NCBI GenBank assembly: GCA_026873275.1 | Contig: JANTUC010000008.1 | Span: 248,001-312,000, forward strand | Direction: 5' to 3' | Origin: Pseudopithomyces maydicus | Lineage: Eukaryota > Ascomycota > Dothideomycetes > Pleosporales > Didymosphaeriaceae | Length of the DNA: 64,000 nucleotides | Shown here: positions 11,186 through 22,453 of the stretch, in pieces | How positions within the stretch are numbered: position 1 is the first letter of the stretch | How the letters are laid out: each line of letters begins with the position of its first letter | Translations under genes and position numbers: made by a program | The notes under the pieces: model-generated | What the model was told of the DNA's origin: nothing | The model's input: only the letters and a program-made list of their open reading frames with translations | The model's database searches: none

Positions 11186-12634
11186 TCATAGCGCCTCAAT
11201 CACACTCGTATCTAAAAACGTATCCAGCTCCGCCCGCGTGAGCGCAGGACGCCGGTCGGACTGCGCGAGCATGGCGTCTTCGGAAACGAGCAGAGGCATG
11301 AGTTCTGAGTCGTGCCAAGTTCCGGTCCAGTGGTGGTCGGGCCAGACGGCTTGGACCTGTGGAGAGAGTTAGAGGGGTGGGTATATACATTCAAGAGGTA
11401 GCGGATATGATGAATAAGAGAGGTGGTGGATATAAGGTGATGCGACTTACAATCTCAGCATCCGTGCCCACCTTCTGCGCTACAAAGTTGTAGATACTAG
11501 CGTTTGGGCTGTTAAACGCTTCGAGCGTCTGATTCAAAGCCCGCACGAACGAAACGATATCCGCGCGTTTCGCAGGGTCGGCAAGTTTCTCCGTGGTTGT
11601 ATACAGGGAGTATACCTCGCGGTAGATGGTCGCTGGAATCATTAGCCTGCATTCTTCTACCCTTTTTCACCCTCCCCCATCCCCTTCCTTCCCCCTCACC
11701 ACCCCCTAAACCTCCCGCCACCAAGTTACATCCTTCTCCTTAAACACCAGCCCAAAAAAAAGAAAACAACCAACTCACCATTCCCCCAAACCTTGACCTT
11801 CCCCTCCCCCACCCCCTAACCCCCAACTCCACGCTCGGCTCCCAGACCCCAAACGCATCCACCTTCTTCTCGCTCAGCATGGCTGGGAACGTCCCCGAGG
11901 CGCAGGGCGTCTTCATGCAGACGTTACCGGACACGAGGGTGTACTGCGAGGGGGAGAGGCCGGCAGAGGAGAGAAGGCGCTGGATGAAGATGGCGGCCGA
12001 GGTGGAGGGGATGGTGCCGATTTTTTGGATTTTACTGTAGAAGAAGGTTAGGAGGGTTGAATGGAATGGGGATGGGGGTAACAGAGGGAGATATTGGGAA
12101 AATTGGGGGGATGTTCGGGGGAGGGAGTGGATGGGGATGGGGATGGAATAGAGGGAAAAGGATTTACATACAATCCGACAGCTGCGATATACCAGAATCT
12201 ATGCGCGCGACGAGCCGGTATGTAACCTCCGTTATGATGTAAATAAGACGGATATTCTTGTGCGAAGCGTATTGTTTAAGACCCTGCGTTTCCGCATTGG
12301 CAGCGAGATCTGAGTGTAATTTCATGGTTAGCTTGGTACACCTTTCTTCTAAGAAATCACAACTCTTCAACTCATTTTGTCTGGTGGTGATTTTGGATGA
12401 ACATGAGTGCAGGATTCTACATCAAGTGTTAAGCGGGGCAGTACCGATGCTGGAATCAGACGCGAGATTGGCCACGCCGCCCGAGGATAAGGTCGCGGGG
12501 GAGACTCCTTTATAGAAGTTTTTGATGGCGTAGGCTTGGGGCGTGTGCTCGATCCATTGGAGCGATGTTGCAATTTTAAGAGCTTGGGAGATGGGGAGGA
12601 GGATGAGGGGGAGAACGAGGGCGGTGAGGTACAT
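11186..12634 (-). CDS. Secreted NMT1/THI5-like substrate-binding protein, two frame breaks
   Basis: The protein resembles periplasmic binding proteins of the ABC nitrate/sulfonate and THI5/NMT1 type. It begins with a signal peptide (MYLTALVLPLILLPISQA). Later segments include IGTIPSTSAAIFIQRLL, the acceptor-site LSEKKVDAFGVWEPSVELG, a YREVYSLYTTTEKLAD segment and a VWPDHHW block. Exons: 12634-12445, 12309-12172, 12034-11779, 11632-11451 and 11356-11186. Three of the four introns are 135-146 bases, long for this window. Two frame changes fit single-base losses: an A run at 12030-12033 just after an acceptor, and a G run around 11806-11810. With both restored the total is exactly 313 codons. 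The ligand cannot be told from sequence. Fungal members of this kind have unclear roles, and a periplasmic-type receptor with no cognate ABC permease in view is unusual. Confidence 0.75.
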
Positions 12635-13003
12635 GTTGGAGAGAAGGTGAGTGCAAGGGCTGAGTGCAAGGCAGGAGCATTGTAGGGGCTCTTGTATGAT
12701 TTATTTAATCCTATACATATCGAGCTTCCTTTTAGACATCACTGCAAGCTGGGCCGGGAATTGGCATGGTGCAGCGGTGCGGGGATAGAAGCGTTTTGGG
12801 AGCTGCTCATACTGCACGATGTGTTGTACCACAGCGGGCGCAACTGCCGAAGCAAGATTCAGCCGAGGACCCGACAATGTGATTCTTCTTTTTAGCATCT
12901 TGATTTCAAAAGGCGTCCAATGGGAAACGCCGCACTGTGCTGCAATTCCTGATCAGGTAAAACATCCATATGATGGACAGCTGGGGTAATGTGCCAAGCG
13001 ACA
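12635..13003. other. Intergenic spacer
   Basis: No supported gene is present. It should contain the promoter of the NMT1-like gene and the 3' region of the hydrolase gene. Confidence 0.5.
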
Positions 13004-13186
13004 TTAAGACTTGACTTCGTGATATCTCAATACCCATAAAACCACAACGCCGGCGCATGCACCCGCAAAAAAACATATGTTATCCTTGTGCACGCGCTTC
13101 CAGACCGAGGTTCCAGCACTGCCGACCTCTGTGATACCCTTCCTGCGCGGTGGCAATGGGAATATTGTATCGATATACGACGACAT
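13004..13186 (-). other. In-frame 60-codon extension after the hydrolase stop, with a membrane segment
   Basis: The TAG stop of the dienelactone hydrolase is followed at once by ATG, and the same frame stays open for 60 codons. The translation starts MSSYIDTIFPLPP and contains one hydrophobic segment (ICFFAGACAGVVVLWVL) near its end, like a tail anchor. It may be a small separate protein, a readthrough extension, or chance; an open run of this length is expected by chance only a few percent of the time. Confidence 0.3.
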
Positions 13187-14248
13187 CTAGTGTGCTTGGA
13201 TCCAGCCAAGCATCTGCCCATAGGCTTGAACTTGTGATTGCTTGATCTTGGGATCTTCGTAGTCTCCATACACCGCGAAGCCGTGGGGCACGCCTGGGAA
13301 TATCTGGACCTCGTGCTCGATTTGGTTCTCCTCCAAGGCGCGGCGGCCTGGAGTGAGGACCTCCTCTTCAGGGAACAGCGGGTCGTCCTTCACGGCAGCA
13401 ATATACACCGGAGCTTTGACAGCCTCGAGATCCTCTTTCGTGACTGAGGTGGCATGGGCAATTGCACCAGCCTTGATGACGGGCGCCTTCTTCACGGTGC
13501 CTTGCTCCTCATCCTTGGGTGCCTCCTGGCCCCAAGCGACTGTGTCCGGGTGTTCGCCTGCCAGAACGAGAATATACTTGGCGCCGAAGCAATAGCCGAC
13601 GCCGTAGATGCCTCCACCATTGGCCACAGCGTCGGCGAACTCTTCCTTCGCGCCCTCAACGACCTTGTGCAGAATGGGCAGCACCTTCTCGGGGGTATGT
13701 CTCGCGAGCCACATGTCGATCATGAACGACTTGACGCCTTCGGCGCTCCTCATCTTGAAGGTGTCAAGCCATGAAGCGTCTTTGGAGAGCTCAGCCATTT
13801 GGACCGTGTTGGGCGCTGGGTCGTTGTCGAATTGGTCGGGCATGACGACAAGATAGCCTTCGGCGGCATATTTGTCGGCCTGGAGCTGGTTGTTCTTGGA
13901 CTTGACGCCGGTGCCGCCGGTGAGGAGGAGCAGGAGCTTCGAAGGTGAATGGGGGTAGTCTGACGGTTTCGCAATGTACGTGTCGACACCGCCAAGTTTT
14001 GTCAGTTCGCCGGTGGGTGCCTCGCCGTCAGGCGTGGGTCGGTCGGTCGTGCAATGTTCCTACAATGGTCAGCAGTTTCATAAAGGCAGTAACGACACAG
14101 TTGCTTACACCCATGGTCGGTCCTTGCTGGGCTATGCTGTCACCGGGAATGATGCTCTGGCCTGGCGCTGCCGGCGGGGAACGTGTTGTGCTGGCGCCTC
14201 CTGTGCATCGCTTTCTGGAGCTCTGGTAGCAACGTCGTTGTCAGCCAT
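13187..14248 (-). CDS. Dienelactone hydrolase family protein, one frame break
   Basis: This is an alpha/beta-hydrolase of the dienelactone hydrolase family. The catalytic triad is visible: nucleophile Cys about 204 in GVGYCFGAKY, Asp about 272/273 in VKDDPLFP, and His about 306 in GVPHGFAVYGD. The Cys nucleophile is the family hallmark. Exon 1 is 14248-14109 and exon 2 is 14059-13187; the intron 14060-14108 has GTAAGC and TTGTAG ends. Exon 1 changes frame once. Restoring one base in the G/C run at 14176-14179 makes it 47 codons and joins it in phase to exon 2, giving 337 residues. The substrate is unknown; the family acts on lactones and related esters. It shares a 277-base divergent promoter with RFA1. 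Confidence 0.85.
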
Positions 14249-14525
14249 GGTTGCTGTTTGGTGGTTGTATGCGGTGAAGGCTCCAGGTCACCTGTCTCAC
14301 TGCTGGGCTGCGCGTTACAAGAGGGTCCAATTACGTCTTAGTGCGGGGCTGAGCTCCCAGCACGCCCCACCTGCTTTTTGGTACGTCACGTGACCACTTA
14401 ACGCGTCTGCCGGACGCGTTGGAGGCAACACGAACTCCCGCCTTCTCCACCATTCGCCCCAACACCACCACGACACACCACATTCACGCGTTTCTTTGTC
14501 CGCAACGTGTATCAACTCTCTCAAT
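14249..14525. promoter_or_regulatory. Divergent hydrolase/RFA1 promoter with three MluI boxes
   Basis: ACGCGT occurs at 14401-14406, 14414-14419 and 14486-14491, all within 125 bases of the RFA1 start. In yeasts this MCB element binds MBF and drives G1/S expression of replication genes, RFA1 among them. A CACGTG palindrome (TCACGTGA, 14386-14393) lies next to them. The sites are seen directly; the regulation is inferred. Confidence 0.6.
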
Positions 14526-16524
14526 ATGGCGGAGCAAGCCATCGACCAAGGTTCCCTCCGGTACGTGGCTGCTGGGAACAGATCCGGCTGAAAATACAGC
14601 TAATAGCAGTGCAGGAGCATCTTCCAGCCCAGCGGCTGTATCGTCGACCAACCGGTGGTGCAGTGCGTGCAGGTTAAGCCCATGGACTCTAAATCAGGTG
14701 AAGGAGGTGGTCAGCAACGCTGGCGTGTAGTTCTCAACGATGTTCAAAATTTCATCCAATGCATGATTGCAACCCGTAAGTCGAACACAACCTTACGCTC
14801 GGCACAGCTAACATGGTGAAGCCGCAAATGATATCGTTCTATCTGGAAAGCTTAGGAAAGGTGTCATCGTCCGACTGAAGAAATTCACTCCTCAACATGT
14901 CAAGGAGAAGAAGATCCTCGTCATCCTAGACCTGGATGTCCTCGAAGAGTACGGTGAGCATGAGAAGTTTGGCCAGCCTGAAGCCCTCGAACTTGTCAAA
15001 TCCGAGCCACAGCCTGGCGCTATCTCTGGCGGCGATTTCTACGGTTCGCGGCCGGCGCAGCACCAACCGCAACCGCAACAGCGATCGCTACCTGTCCAAC
15101 AAAATCGCCAGAACACGTCCACGCATCCCAACTTGTACCCGATCGAGGGCCTGTCTCCTTATACGCACAAGTGGACTATTCGAGCACGGTGCACACAAAA
15201 GACTGATGTCAAGACCTGGCGGAACGCAAAGGGTGAAGGGAAGCTGTTCTCCGTGAACCTGTTGGACGACACTGGCGAAATTCGCGCTACCGGCTTCAAC
15301 GACGTGTGCGAACGACTGTGGCCCATCTTCGAAGAAGGCACCGTCTACTACGTCTCCTCGCCCTGTCGCGTACAGATCGCGAAGAAGCAATACTCGAATC
15401 TCTCCAACGATTTCGAGCTTCAATTCGATAGGGACACCGAAGTCGAGAAGGCCGAGGATCAGGAAAACAAGCCTCAGATTCGGTACAACTTCACCAAGAT
15501 CAGTGCCCTGGATCAGGTCGAAAAGGATACAACGATTGATACCATTGGTGTGCTGAAGGAGGTCGGTGAAGTCAGCACCATTACCTCGCAGAAGACCAAC
15601 AAGGACTTCAGCAAGCGAGAGTTGACGCTAGCCGACGATAGTCAGATGTCGGTCAGGCTCACTATATGGGGCAAGTCGGCAGAATCGTTCGAAGCACCGG
15701 TGGAATCAATCATCGCTTTTAAAGGCGTCAAGGTTAGCGACTTTGGCGGCCGAAGTTTGAGTTTGTTGAGTTCTGGCAGCATGACTATCGACCCCGATAT
15801 CGACGATGCACACAAGCTGAGGGGTTGGTTCAACGGTAATCAGAATGCTACTTTCTCCACCCACCAAAACTCAACATCTGGGGGCGGTGGCGGCCAAGCA
15901 AGCCAGACAAAGCTCATCTCTCAAATCGCTGAAGAGGAGGCCTATCTTGACAGTGCGACAAATACGTACTTCAACCTAAAGGCTTCCATCGTCTTCATCA
16001 AGACCGAACCCACATTTGCTTATCCAGCCTGCTCGACACAAGGTTGTAACAGGAAAGTCATCGAAGATAACGCTGGCGAATGGCTGTGCGAAAAGTGCGG
16101 CACGACGTGGCCACAGCCAACCTACCGTTACGTGCTGAGCGTGAATGTGGCTGACCACACCGGATCAATGTGGATCAGTTGCTTCGACGATAGTGCCCAA
16201 ATCGTCATGGGGACAACGGCCAACGATTTGATGAAACTCAAGGACGACGACCTGGAGAACAATACTCGAAACCTCAGCACGGTGACACAACAGAGGACTT
16301 GTAGAACATACAACTTCAGGATCAGGGCCAAGATGGAGACGTATCAGGACCAGCCTAGGTTAGTGAATCTCCCATTGTGATTGCCATTTGCTAACGACTG
16401 CAGGCCGCGGTACCAAGTGCAAGCTATTCATGAACTGAATTTTGCACAAGAGGCCAACAAGCTTGCCCAGCTTATCAAGCAATACGACATCAACGACAAC
16501 AGCGATAGCTTGTTTGTGAATTAA
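14526..16524 (+). CDS. RFA1: Replication protein A large subunit (RPA70)
   Basis: This is the large subunit of the trimeric single-strand-DNA-binding complex used in replication, repair and recombination. Exons: 14526-14560, 14615-14775, 14822-16358 and 16404-16524, all in phase with no missing base (617 residues). Order: the N-terminal OB fold (RPA-N; SIFQPSGCIVDQPVVQCVQVK), then a linker, DBD-A (YPIEGLSPYTHKWTIRARCT), DBD-B and C-terminal DBD-C. DBD-C carries the zinc ribbon at about 469-491: CSTQGC, then CEKC after a 15-residue loop. Length and domain order match the family. Three ACGCGT boxes upstream suggest G1/S control. Confidence 0.97.
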
Positions 16525-17142
16525 GGGAGGATGCTTCATTGCGATTATTATCTCGCCAGGTGATGGGGTTGCAAGGATCGGGTACACGATGTGCTCCAGG
16601 CTCGCCCGCGAAGTACGCAGGTCAACACTAGATCGACGTAACAGTTGTTCTGTGAGGAGCAGGGACAGGACAGTATCAACGTAGCTGTAGTAATGCTGAA
16701 AATACATGAATGTGTTAAATAATCCGATGCAAAGTGTAGACTTCATATATAAGCTCTTCTAAGCTCATGTCGCATATACACTAAAGTTTTATCGTCTATG
16801 TACCAGACTGCCCGACTGCACATGTGTCGCATCATATGTAAGAAGAGTTAGGAAGATCACGAGGGAGGTTAGCGGTGCAGTAGTTGAGATGTACAAGTAC
16901 ACACGTGCACGCCGCATAATCAATATTCTAGAATTCCATTTGTATTTCGCTTCAATGACAGTTGAGTTTGTGCTCCTCCACGATGTGCGCCAAGAAGAAG
17001 ACGGACTAGCGGCGATCACGCTTACTAACACTCGGCTCCGAGCCTCCGCACACACGAAAATTAGACGACGAAGCCAGCAACCTATCCACACCAACGCCAA
17101 CCCGCCGCCTTTCTAACCGATACAGCAGCAAAATCAGTCAAG
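16525..17142. other. Intergenic region before the eL42 gene
   Basis: No supported gene is present. It holds the RFA1 3' region and the 5' leader and promoter of the ribosomal protein gene. Confidence 0.5.
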
Positions 17143-18148
17143 ATGGTGAGTCTATGATATTTTGTTCACGCATGAGCGACCCTTCCGACAATTGCGACAC
17201 GAGCGAGCGAGCGATGCCCAGGCGCCGACCGACGAACTTCGCCCTCCAGAACACGATGCGGGAACGAGCGATATGTTGCCACAATGGATCGCGACGGAAT
17301 AATGTTGTATCGTGGAAAAAATATTGCGCAACATTGTGCGAATACGATAAAGCAATAACAGACTGAGGACGGAGGGGCTGATATGACATGGCATACATGT
17401 GCGAGGTCGGGGGGACATTGCAGCCCCGATGTTGCGGAGCAAATGCAAGAACATTGCGTCTTGAATATACGACTTTTCCGCGGCTACATCGATATTATCT
17501 GCAGTCGCACGCCTCCAGATCAACCATCAACATCTCACCAATCTGAACCAATCCAACATCTTCCTGCCGGATTCATCGCTCGCTCGCTCGCATTCATCAC
17601 AAGAATTGTCTGCCTCAGCCATCTGCACGATCATTGCATACAGTTTTCTGGCGCATCGCAGGCTAATCAACTTCGACAGGTCAACGTACCCAAGACCCGA
17701 CGAACCTACTGCAAGGGCAAGGACTGCAAGAAGCGTTAGTCTTCCGCCAACAGTTGGAACCGATGGCGCATACTGAGACAATGCAGACACCCAGCACAAG
17801 GTCACCCAGTACAAGGCCGGCAAGGCTTCGCTGTTCGCCCAGGGAAAGCGTCGTTATGATCGCAAGCAGAGCGGTTATGGTGGTCAGACCAAGCCCGTCT
17901 TCCACAAGGTACGGTCAAGATCGGTCTAGCCTCGAAACATGTACTAATACCGCTACAGAGGGCGAAGACCACCAAGAAGGTCGTGCTCCGACTAGAGTGC
18001 ACTCAGTGCAAGGTACGACTTGCCCACTATCATCGATCCTTACCCATCTGACAATATCCAGACCAAGGCACAGCTCGCCCTCAAGCGATGCAAGCACTTC
18101 GAGCTCGGTGGTGACAAGAAGACCAAGGGTGCGGCTCTTGTCTTCTAA
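17143..18148 (+). CDS. RPL42: 60S ribosomal protein eL42 (L36a/L44)
   Basis: This small basic zinc-binding protein sits near the E-site of the large ribosomal subunit. Five exons: 17143-17145 (ATG only), 17680-17734, 17787-17908, 17959-18012 and 18062-18148, totalling 107 codons (106 residues, the family length). Seen features: VPKTRRTYCKGKDCKKH with the first Cys pair, the conserved QYKAGKASLFAQGKRRYDRK block, ECTQCK with the second Cys pair, and the C-terminal KRCKHFELGGDKK. Residue 56 is Pro (TKPVFHK), the form linked in yeasts to cycloheximide sensitivity. The first intron is 534 bases, directly after the start codon. Confidence 0.97.
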
Positions 18149-18553
18149 GCGTGTCTCTTGTTCTCTATTTTGCTGGGCCCTCGGCGTAGTCTTCTGGGGT
18201 GGATAGGGACGGGACGGCTTTCCCATTCGACACATACAAGCATGATGGAGCAGCGATGGTTCTGGGGATGAAAACATGCCGGTCACGATATTTACGGACT
18301 GTAACCTACAAATGCATCAAATGGAGCTCGATTGAAGGCCCTCCCAACACACATTCATGTTTCTCGCGTATCTCGTACTAGGAGGAGAAGTGGTGTGTGC
18401 ATGCATCGCAGTTAGTTGCTCCATAGGCGATGGTGGAGCGGGGCACTCGACAGCCCCACCACTGACGCGATACACGCCCTATTGTTTGCTTAGCAAACTA
18501 CAGCAATATATATGAGCCACCAAGCTGCTACTGGTCACTCTCAATACATTGTC
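18149..18553. other. Intergenic spacer with TATA element
   Basis: No supported gene is present. ATATATAT near 18506-18513 lies about 45 bases before the ATG of the ketopantoate-reductase-like gene and could be its TATA box. GGTGGAGCGGGG and CCCCACCAC at 18430-18465 form an imperfect inverted repeat. Confidence 0.4.
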
Positions 18554-20098
18554 ATGGCTGACACTCAAACGAAGAAGACGGTACTGGTCATTGGTGGCGG
18601 CGCCGTTGGGGCTATTGCTGCACTTAACCTTGAGGTCGGCGGCCTGTCAGAAGTTACTCTCGTCTTGCGGTCTAACTTCGACGCTGTGAAGGCCAAGGGG
18701 TTCGACATCACGTCCTGCGACCATGGGCATGTTCAGGGTTGGAGACCTAGTATCAGTAAGTTTTACGCAATGAGGATCAGGTGTTCTTGGTATCTAGGGT
18801 GGAGTTTCGTTGCACTTGTAGGGTTGCCTACTTTAAGGCGTTGATTGCTCTTCTTCTCGAAGACGTTACCGGTCGGTTGGATCGATGTATTGTCGGACAT
18901 CAACGACAATGGAACGAATTCTTGAGCAAGGCCACAGGCCTGGCAGGAGAGCAATTTACGCCCCTAACCTCACTCCACAGTCCCCCTCCCAGTCCATTCC
19001 TGCTCCCAACCACTCTATCCACCACCCCCAAACCAAACCAGCTAACCTACCCAGTCCGCTCCACCATCCCCAACATCACCCAAGAAAACCTCTCCCCCTA
19101 CGACTACCTCCTCCTCTGCACCAAATCCACCCCGGACATCCCCCCTCCACCTCGACCCTCATCTCCCCCGCCCTACCCCCAACCAACACCCACACCACCC
19201 TCATCCTCCTCCAAAACGGCCTCAACATCCACCTCCCCCTCCAAACGTCCCACCCAACCACCCCCTCCTCTCCGCCATCTCCATGATCGGCTCCGAAGAA
19301 ACCCACCCCGGCACCATCATCCACGCGGACCCCGACCGCCTCCTCATCGGCGCCTTTCCGCATCCCGTAGCCGAAACATTCACCACCGCTACGAGCGCAG
19401 CGTCGGACTTTGTGACGAGGTATTCACGCGCGGGGAAGACGGTGTGCAGGGTTAGCGCGGAGGTGGAGCACGATCGGTGGCGGAAGCTCGTGTACAACGC
19501 GGTGTTGAACCCCGTGTGTGCGATTTTGGGGATGGACACCGGGAGGTTGCGGTTGGCGGGTGGTGGGGGGTGGTGGAGGGGGTGGTGAGGCCGGCGATGG
19601 GGGAGGTGGTGGAGGCGGCGAGGGCGTGTGGAGTGGAGCTTGGGGGGAGGTGGTGGGGGAGATGATTGCGAGTGATCCGTTGGAGAGCTATTTGAGGCCG
19701 AGTATGTTGGTTGATGTTAGGAAGGTGAGTTGGATGCTTAGTTATCTTTTGTTGAGCGTTTCTTGTGTCTCTTCTTTCATCGTTTTACTTGTTCTCCTCT
19801 TTTCACTCCATTTTGTCCGATTTTTAGGAGTAAGATTCGTGCTGCCTTCGAGCTCACACAGCACGCCTCCGGACGTTGGAATCGCATCTTGTGTTGAAGA
19901 TAGGATCGGCGAGCTAAGTGTGGCTAGGGCAATTTCATCGAGTATGAGAATTTGATCGGAGAGCCGTTGAGGGAGGCAAAGGCGAGGGGAGTCAAGATGC
20001 CGACGGTAGAAATGCTGTATTGGATGGCGAAGGGGCTACAGTGGCGCACGATGGAAGAGAAGGGTTTAGTGGAAATTCCGAAGAAGAAGGGCGAGTAG
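18554..20098 (+). CDS. Ketopantoate reductase (PanE/ApbA)-like enzyme, four frame breaks
   Basis: The family reduces 2-ketopantoate to pantoate with NADPH in pantothenate and CoA synthesis; many fungal paralogues have other or unknown 2-oxoacid substrates. The N-terminal Rossmann motif is VLVIGGGAVGAIAALNLE. Later motifs are YDYLLLCTKSTPD, LILLQNGLN, SMIGSEETHPG and the C-terminal RWRKLVYNAVLNPVCAILG helix. Exons: 18554-18755, 19055-19724 and 19928-20098. Introns are 299 and 203 bases, the first with a GTAAGT donor and CTAAC branch site. Exon 2 needs four single-base additions, in C runs at 19140-19145 and 19261-19265 and G runs at 19565-19570 and 19642-19647. With them all phases agree (348 residues). 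An in-frame ATG at 18512 is an alternative start. Confidence 0.75.
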
Positions 20099-20888
20099 GC
20101 GGTGTACGGTAGAAATAACTCCCCCAGCCAGTGATCATTTGTATAGATGAGTTCGTGAATCTAAGAAGGACCAATTACATAACGTTTTCTATAACGGTTG
20201 TCTAGAAGAATCTTTTCAGGGTGACGCCGTTTTTCTGGGGTGGGCAAATGGGCCCAGGGCTAAATCCTGTGCGCGCATTACAACCTAGCTCGTTGGACAT
20301 ATACTTGTCTTCGAGACGCATGGCTAGATATTCCCTTTTTCACATGTGATCACCGTCTAGGATAATCGTTGTTGAAGACTGAGTTTGAAACTAATTCCTG
20401 CGGCTGCACAGATATACTGAGCGATTAGTAAGCCCCGTTCGTAGCTTCGTTGGGGAACGTACATTGGTATGGGCCTCGCTTAACCATGGGTCAAATAACA
20501 TCGCCTTGGACTAAAACTTTGCAGTGGTCTCAATTTCTTGGCTTAATTGCTCAAAGATCCAGACTGTGCTTTTCGGCGTATTCATCACTTTAATAGTAAT
20601 GTGCTGGTGAGAACAGCTGTGTAGAATGGTGAGGTGCACCTTACCCTGCGTACTCAAGTGTTGCGCGTTGGGGATGGCGTCTTAGTTTGCATTCTCAACA
20701 AGGAACACTATTTAGTCTTTCAATTAACGTCGCAAGGACCTGTACATGTCATGCTGAGAGGAACGCTATGTATTATGATTTGGTTATTCTGACTCAAAAC
20801 TTTTCTCGTTAGTTGTGGCCATCTGGCATTACTTTACGTTCCCCTCATGAGCTGGGGATGGGCGCCCACGCGGGCCAGGATCTACTCT
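20099..20888. other. AT-rich intergenic region
   Basis: No supported gene is present. TTTCAATTAACGTCG at 20718-20732, followed by ACCTGT, matches the element at 298-312 upstream of the other F-box gene. Confidence 0.5.
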
Positions 20889-22453
20889 ATGTTGACGTAT
20901 TCTCAGGTGCTCAGGAAGGCATTACAACTGCCTTCTATTAGACGGAAGAAAAGGAAGACTAAATGTACTCCAAAAGAACCATTAACATTTGAAAGTGAGT
21001 ATTCTGTTCTCTATGTGCATCATTAGCAGTCAACATGTTGCTCCAGTGAGCTGATTTGCCAGGCTTGCCCGGGGAAATCATAACCGTGATTGCCCTTTCA
21101 ACAGTACGCAAAAATGGCGAAGAAGAACAATACATTCTCTCCACCAAGGATCTCCGCAACCTCCGCTACGTTAATAAGCACACGAATCTTCGCGTTCAAC
21201 ACGCTTTCGGGCTACGCTGCTTCCGCCATCGAAACCATATGATTTCGGAATTTGGCCTGGGAGGACTACGAGATATCGCCAGACACCCGGTATTTGGAGA
21301 TTATGTGCGCGAAGTTTCGTTGGGCCCCGAGCGTGTACCAGAGAAACAGTGCCCAATGCATCGGGCCCTCTACCCTATAAATATGGGAGACGAGCACCCC
21401 CAACTGGAGGTCCTCAGGAACAACCAAGCGATTTTCGAAAGCAATGGCGATGCAGCCCAATTACTTAAGGATGCATTGGGGAGCCTGTCCAAACTACGGA
21501 AAATCATTATTCGATCATATCCTAGGCCGTACGAGAACAAGAATTTCCAATACCATGGGTATGGTTGGAGCGCTCCATGGGGTCTTTCCACATTATCTGC
21601 AGGCATGAACGGGACGCCAGTAAACTCTACAGCACCAGACAGAGCGTTTTTCGGTGGCGAGGACTGGTCTAACTGGCATTTAGACATTATTCTTCAAGCT
21701 TTGCGGGTGATCGTAGCTCGACCTGATTGGACAATAGATTTTGACCTCAACTCGGACGAGCGATACATACAGAGCATTGGCATCTACCGAAACAACCCTG
21801 CTATTCCTTTCTCCGTCCATGCCCAAAATTGGACATCTGTCCAGCACCGCGTTCGGCAAATCAGTCTACACCGCACGATCCTTGGCGACGGGCGCCGATG
21901 CGCAGCAAGGGTCGAATGGCTTACCGAGCTGTTCAGAGGCTGTGGCAAGGGCGTAGAGACTCTGCAGTGCCACAACACAACCTATTGGGCGGGAATATGC
22001 AATAATGCCCCTCTACCTAACTTGCGCCATCTCGATATACGCGGTTCCACTTTTCCGGAAGGTCATCTCCGCAAGTTTTTCGAGGACCACAAGGGCACGC
22101 TGGAAACAATAAAGTTCGACTCGGTAGATCTGATAAACTGGGATCCAGTGGCGAACACAAATTATACGGCGTGGAGGTTGTCGTGGACGGCACAGTTTTC
22201 ACTCATGCTAGAGATGCCACATCTTCGGAAGATCGAGTTAAGACATCTTTCTTGGATGGCATCGGCGCATGAGGTGATGCCTGAGGGTGTTCAATATGTG
22301 ATCGAGGGGTACGGGTGGAGCAGATCCGTTACAGCCGAAGGTGCCAATGTAGGACTTGTTCTAAGGGCGGCTGTTGATAACAATGCTATTTCGAGAGAGA
22401 AAAGAAATATACTGCTTGGGACACCTGGCACAGACACAGAGGACATTGGGTGA
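20889..22453 (+). CDS. F-box-like protein
   Basis: Exon 1 (20889-20994) encodes a short basic leader (IRRKKRKTKC). A 68-base intron (20995-21062, GTGAGT...GCCAG) joins it in phase to exon 2 (21063-22453), giving 498 residues. The junction reads PLTFESLPGEIITVIAL, the usual start of a fungal F-box, followed by a helical stretch and ARHPVFGDYVREVSLGP, typical of fungal F-box proteins. The rest has leucine-rich spacing (LPNLRHLDIRGSTF; MPHLRKIELRHL), suggesting a substrate-binding repeat domain. It probably acts as an SCF adaptor. The frame is intact. The start is inferred from the splice; without it no early in-frame ATG exists. Confidence 0.65.
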
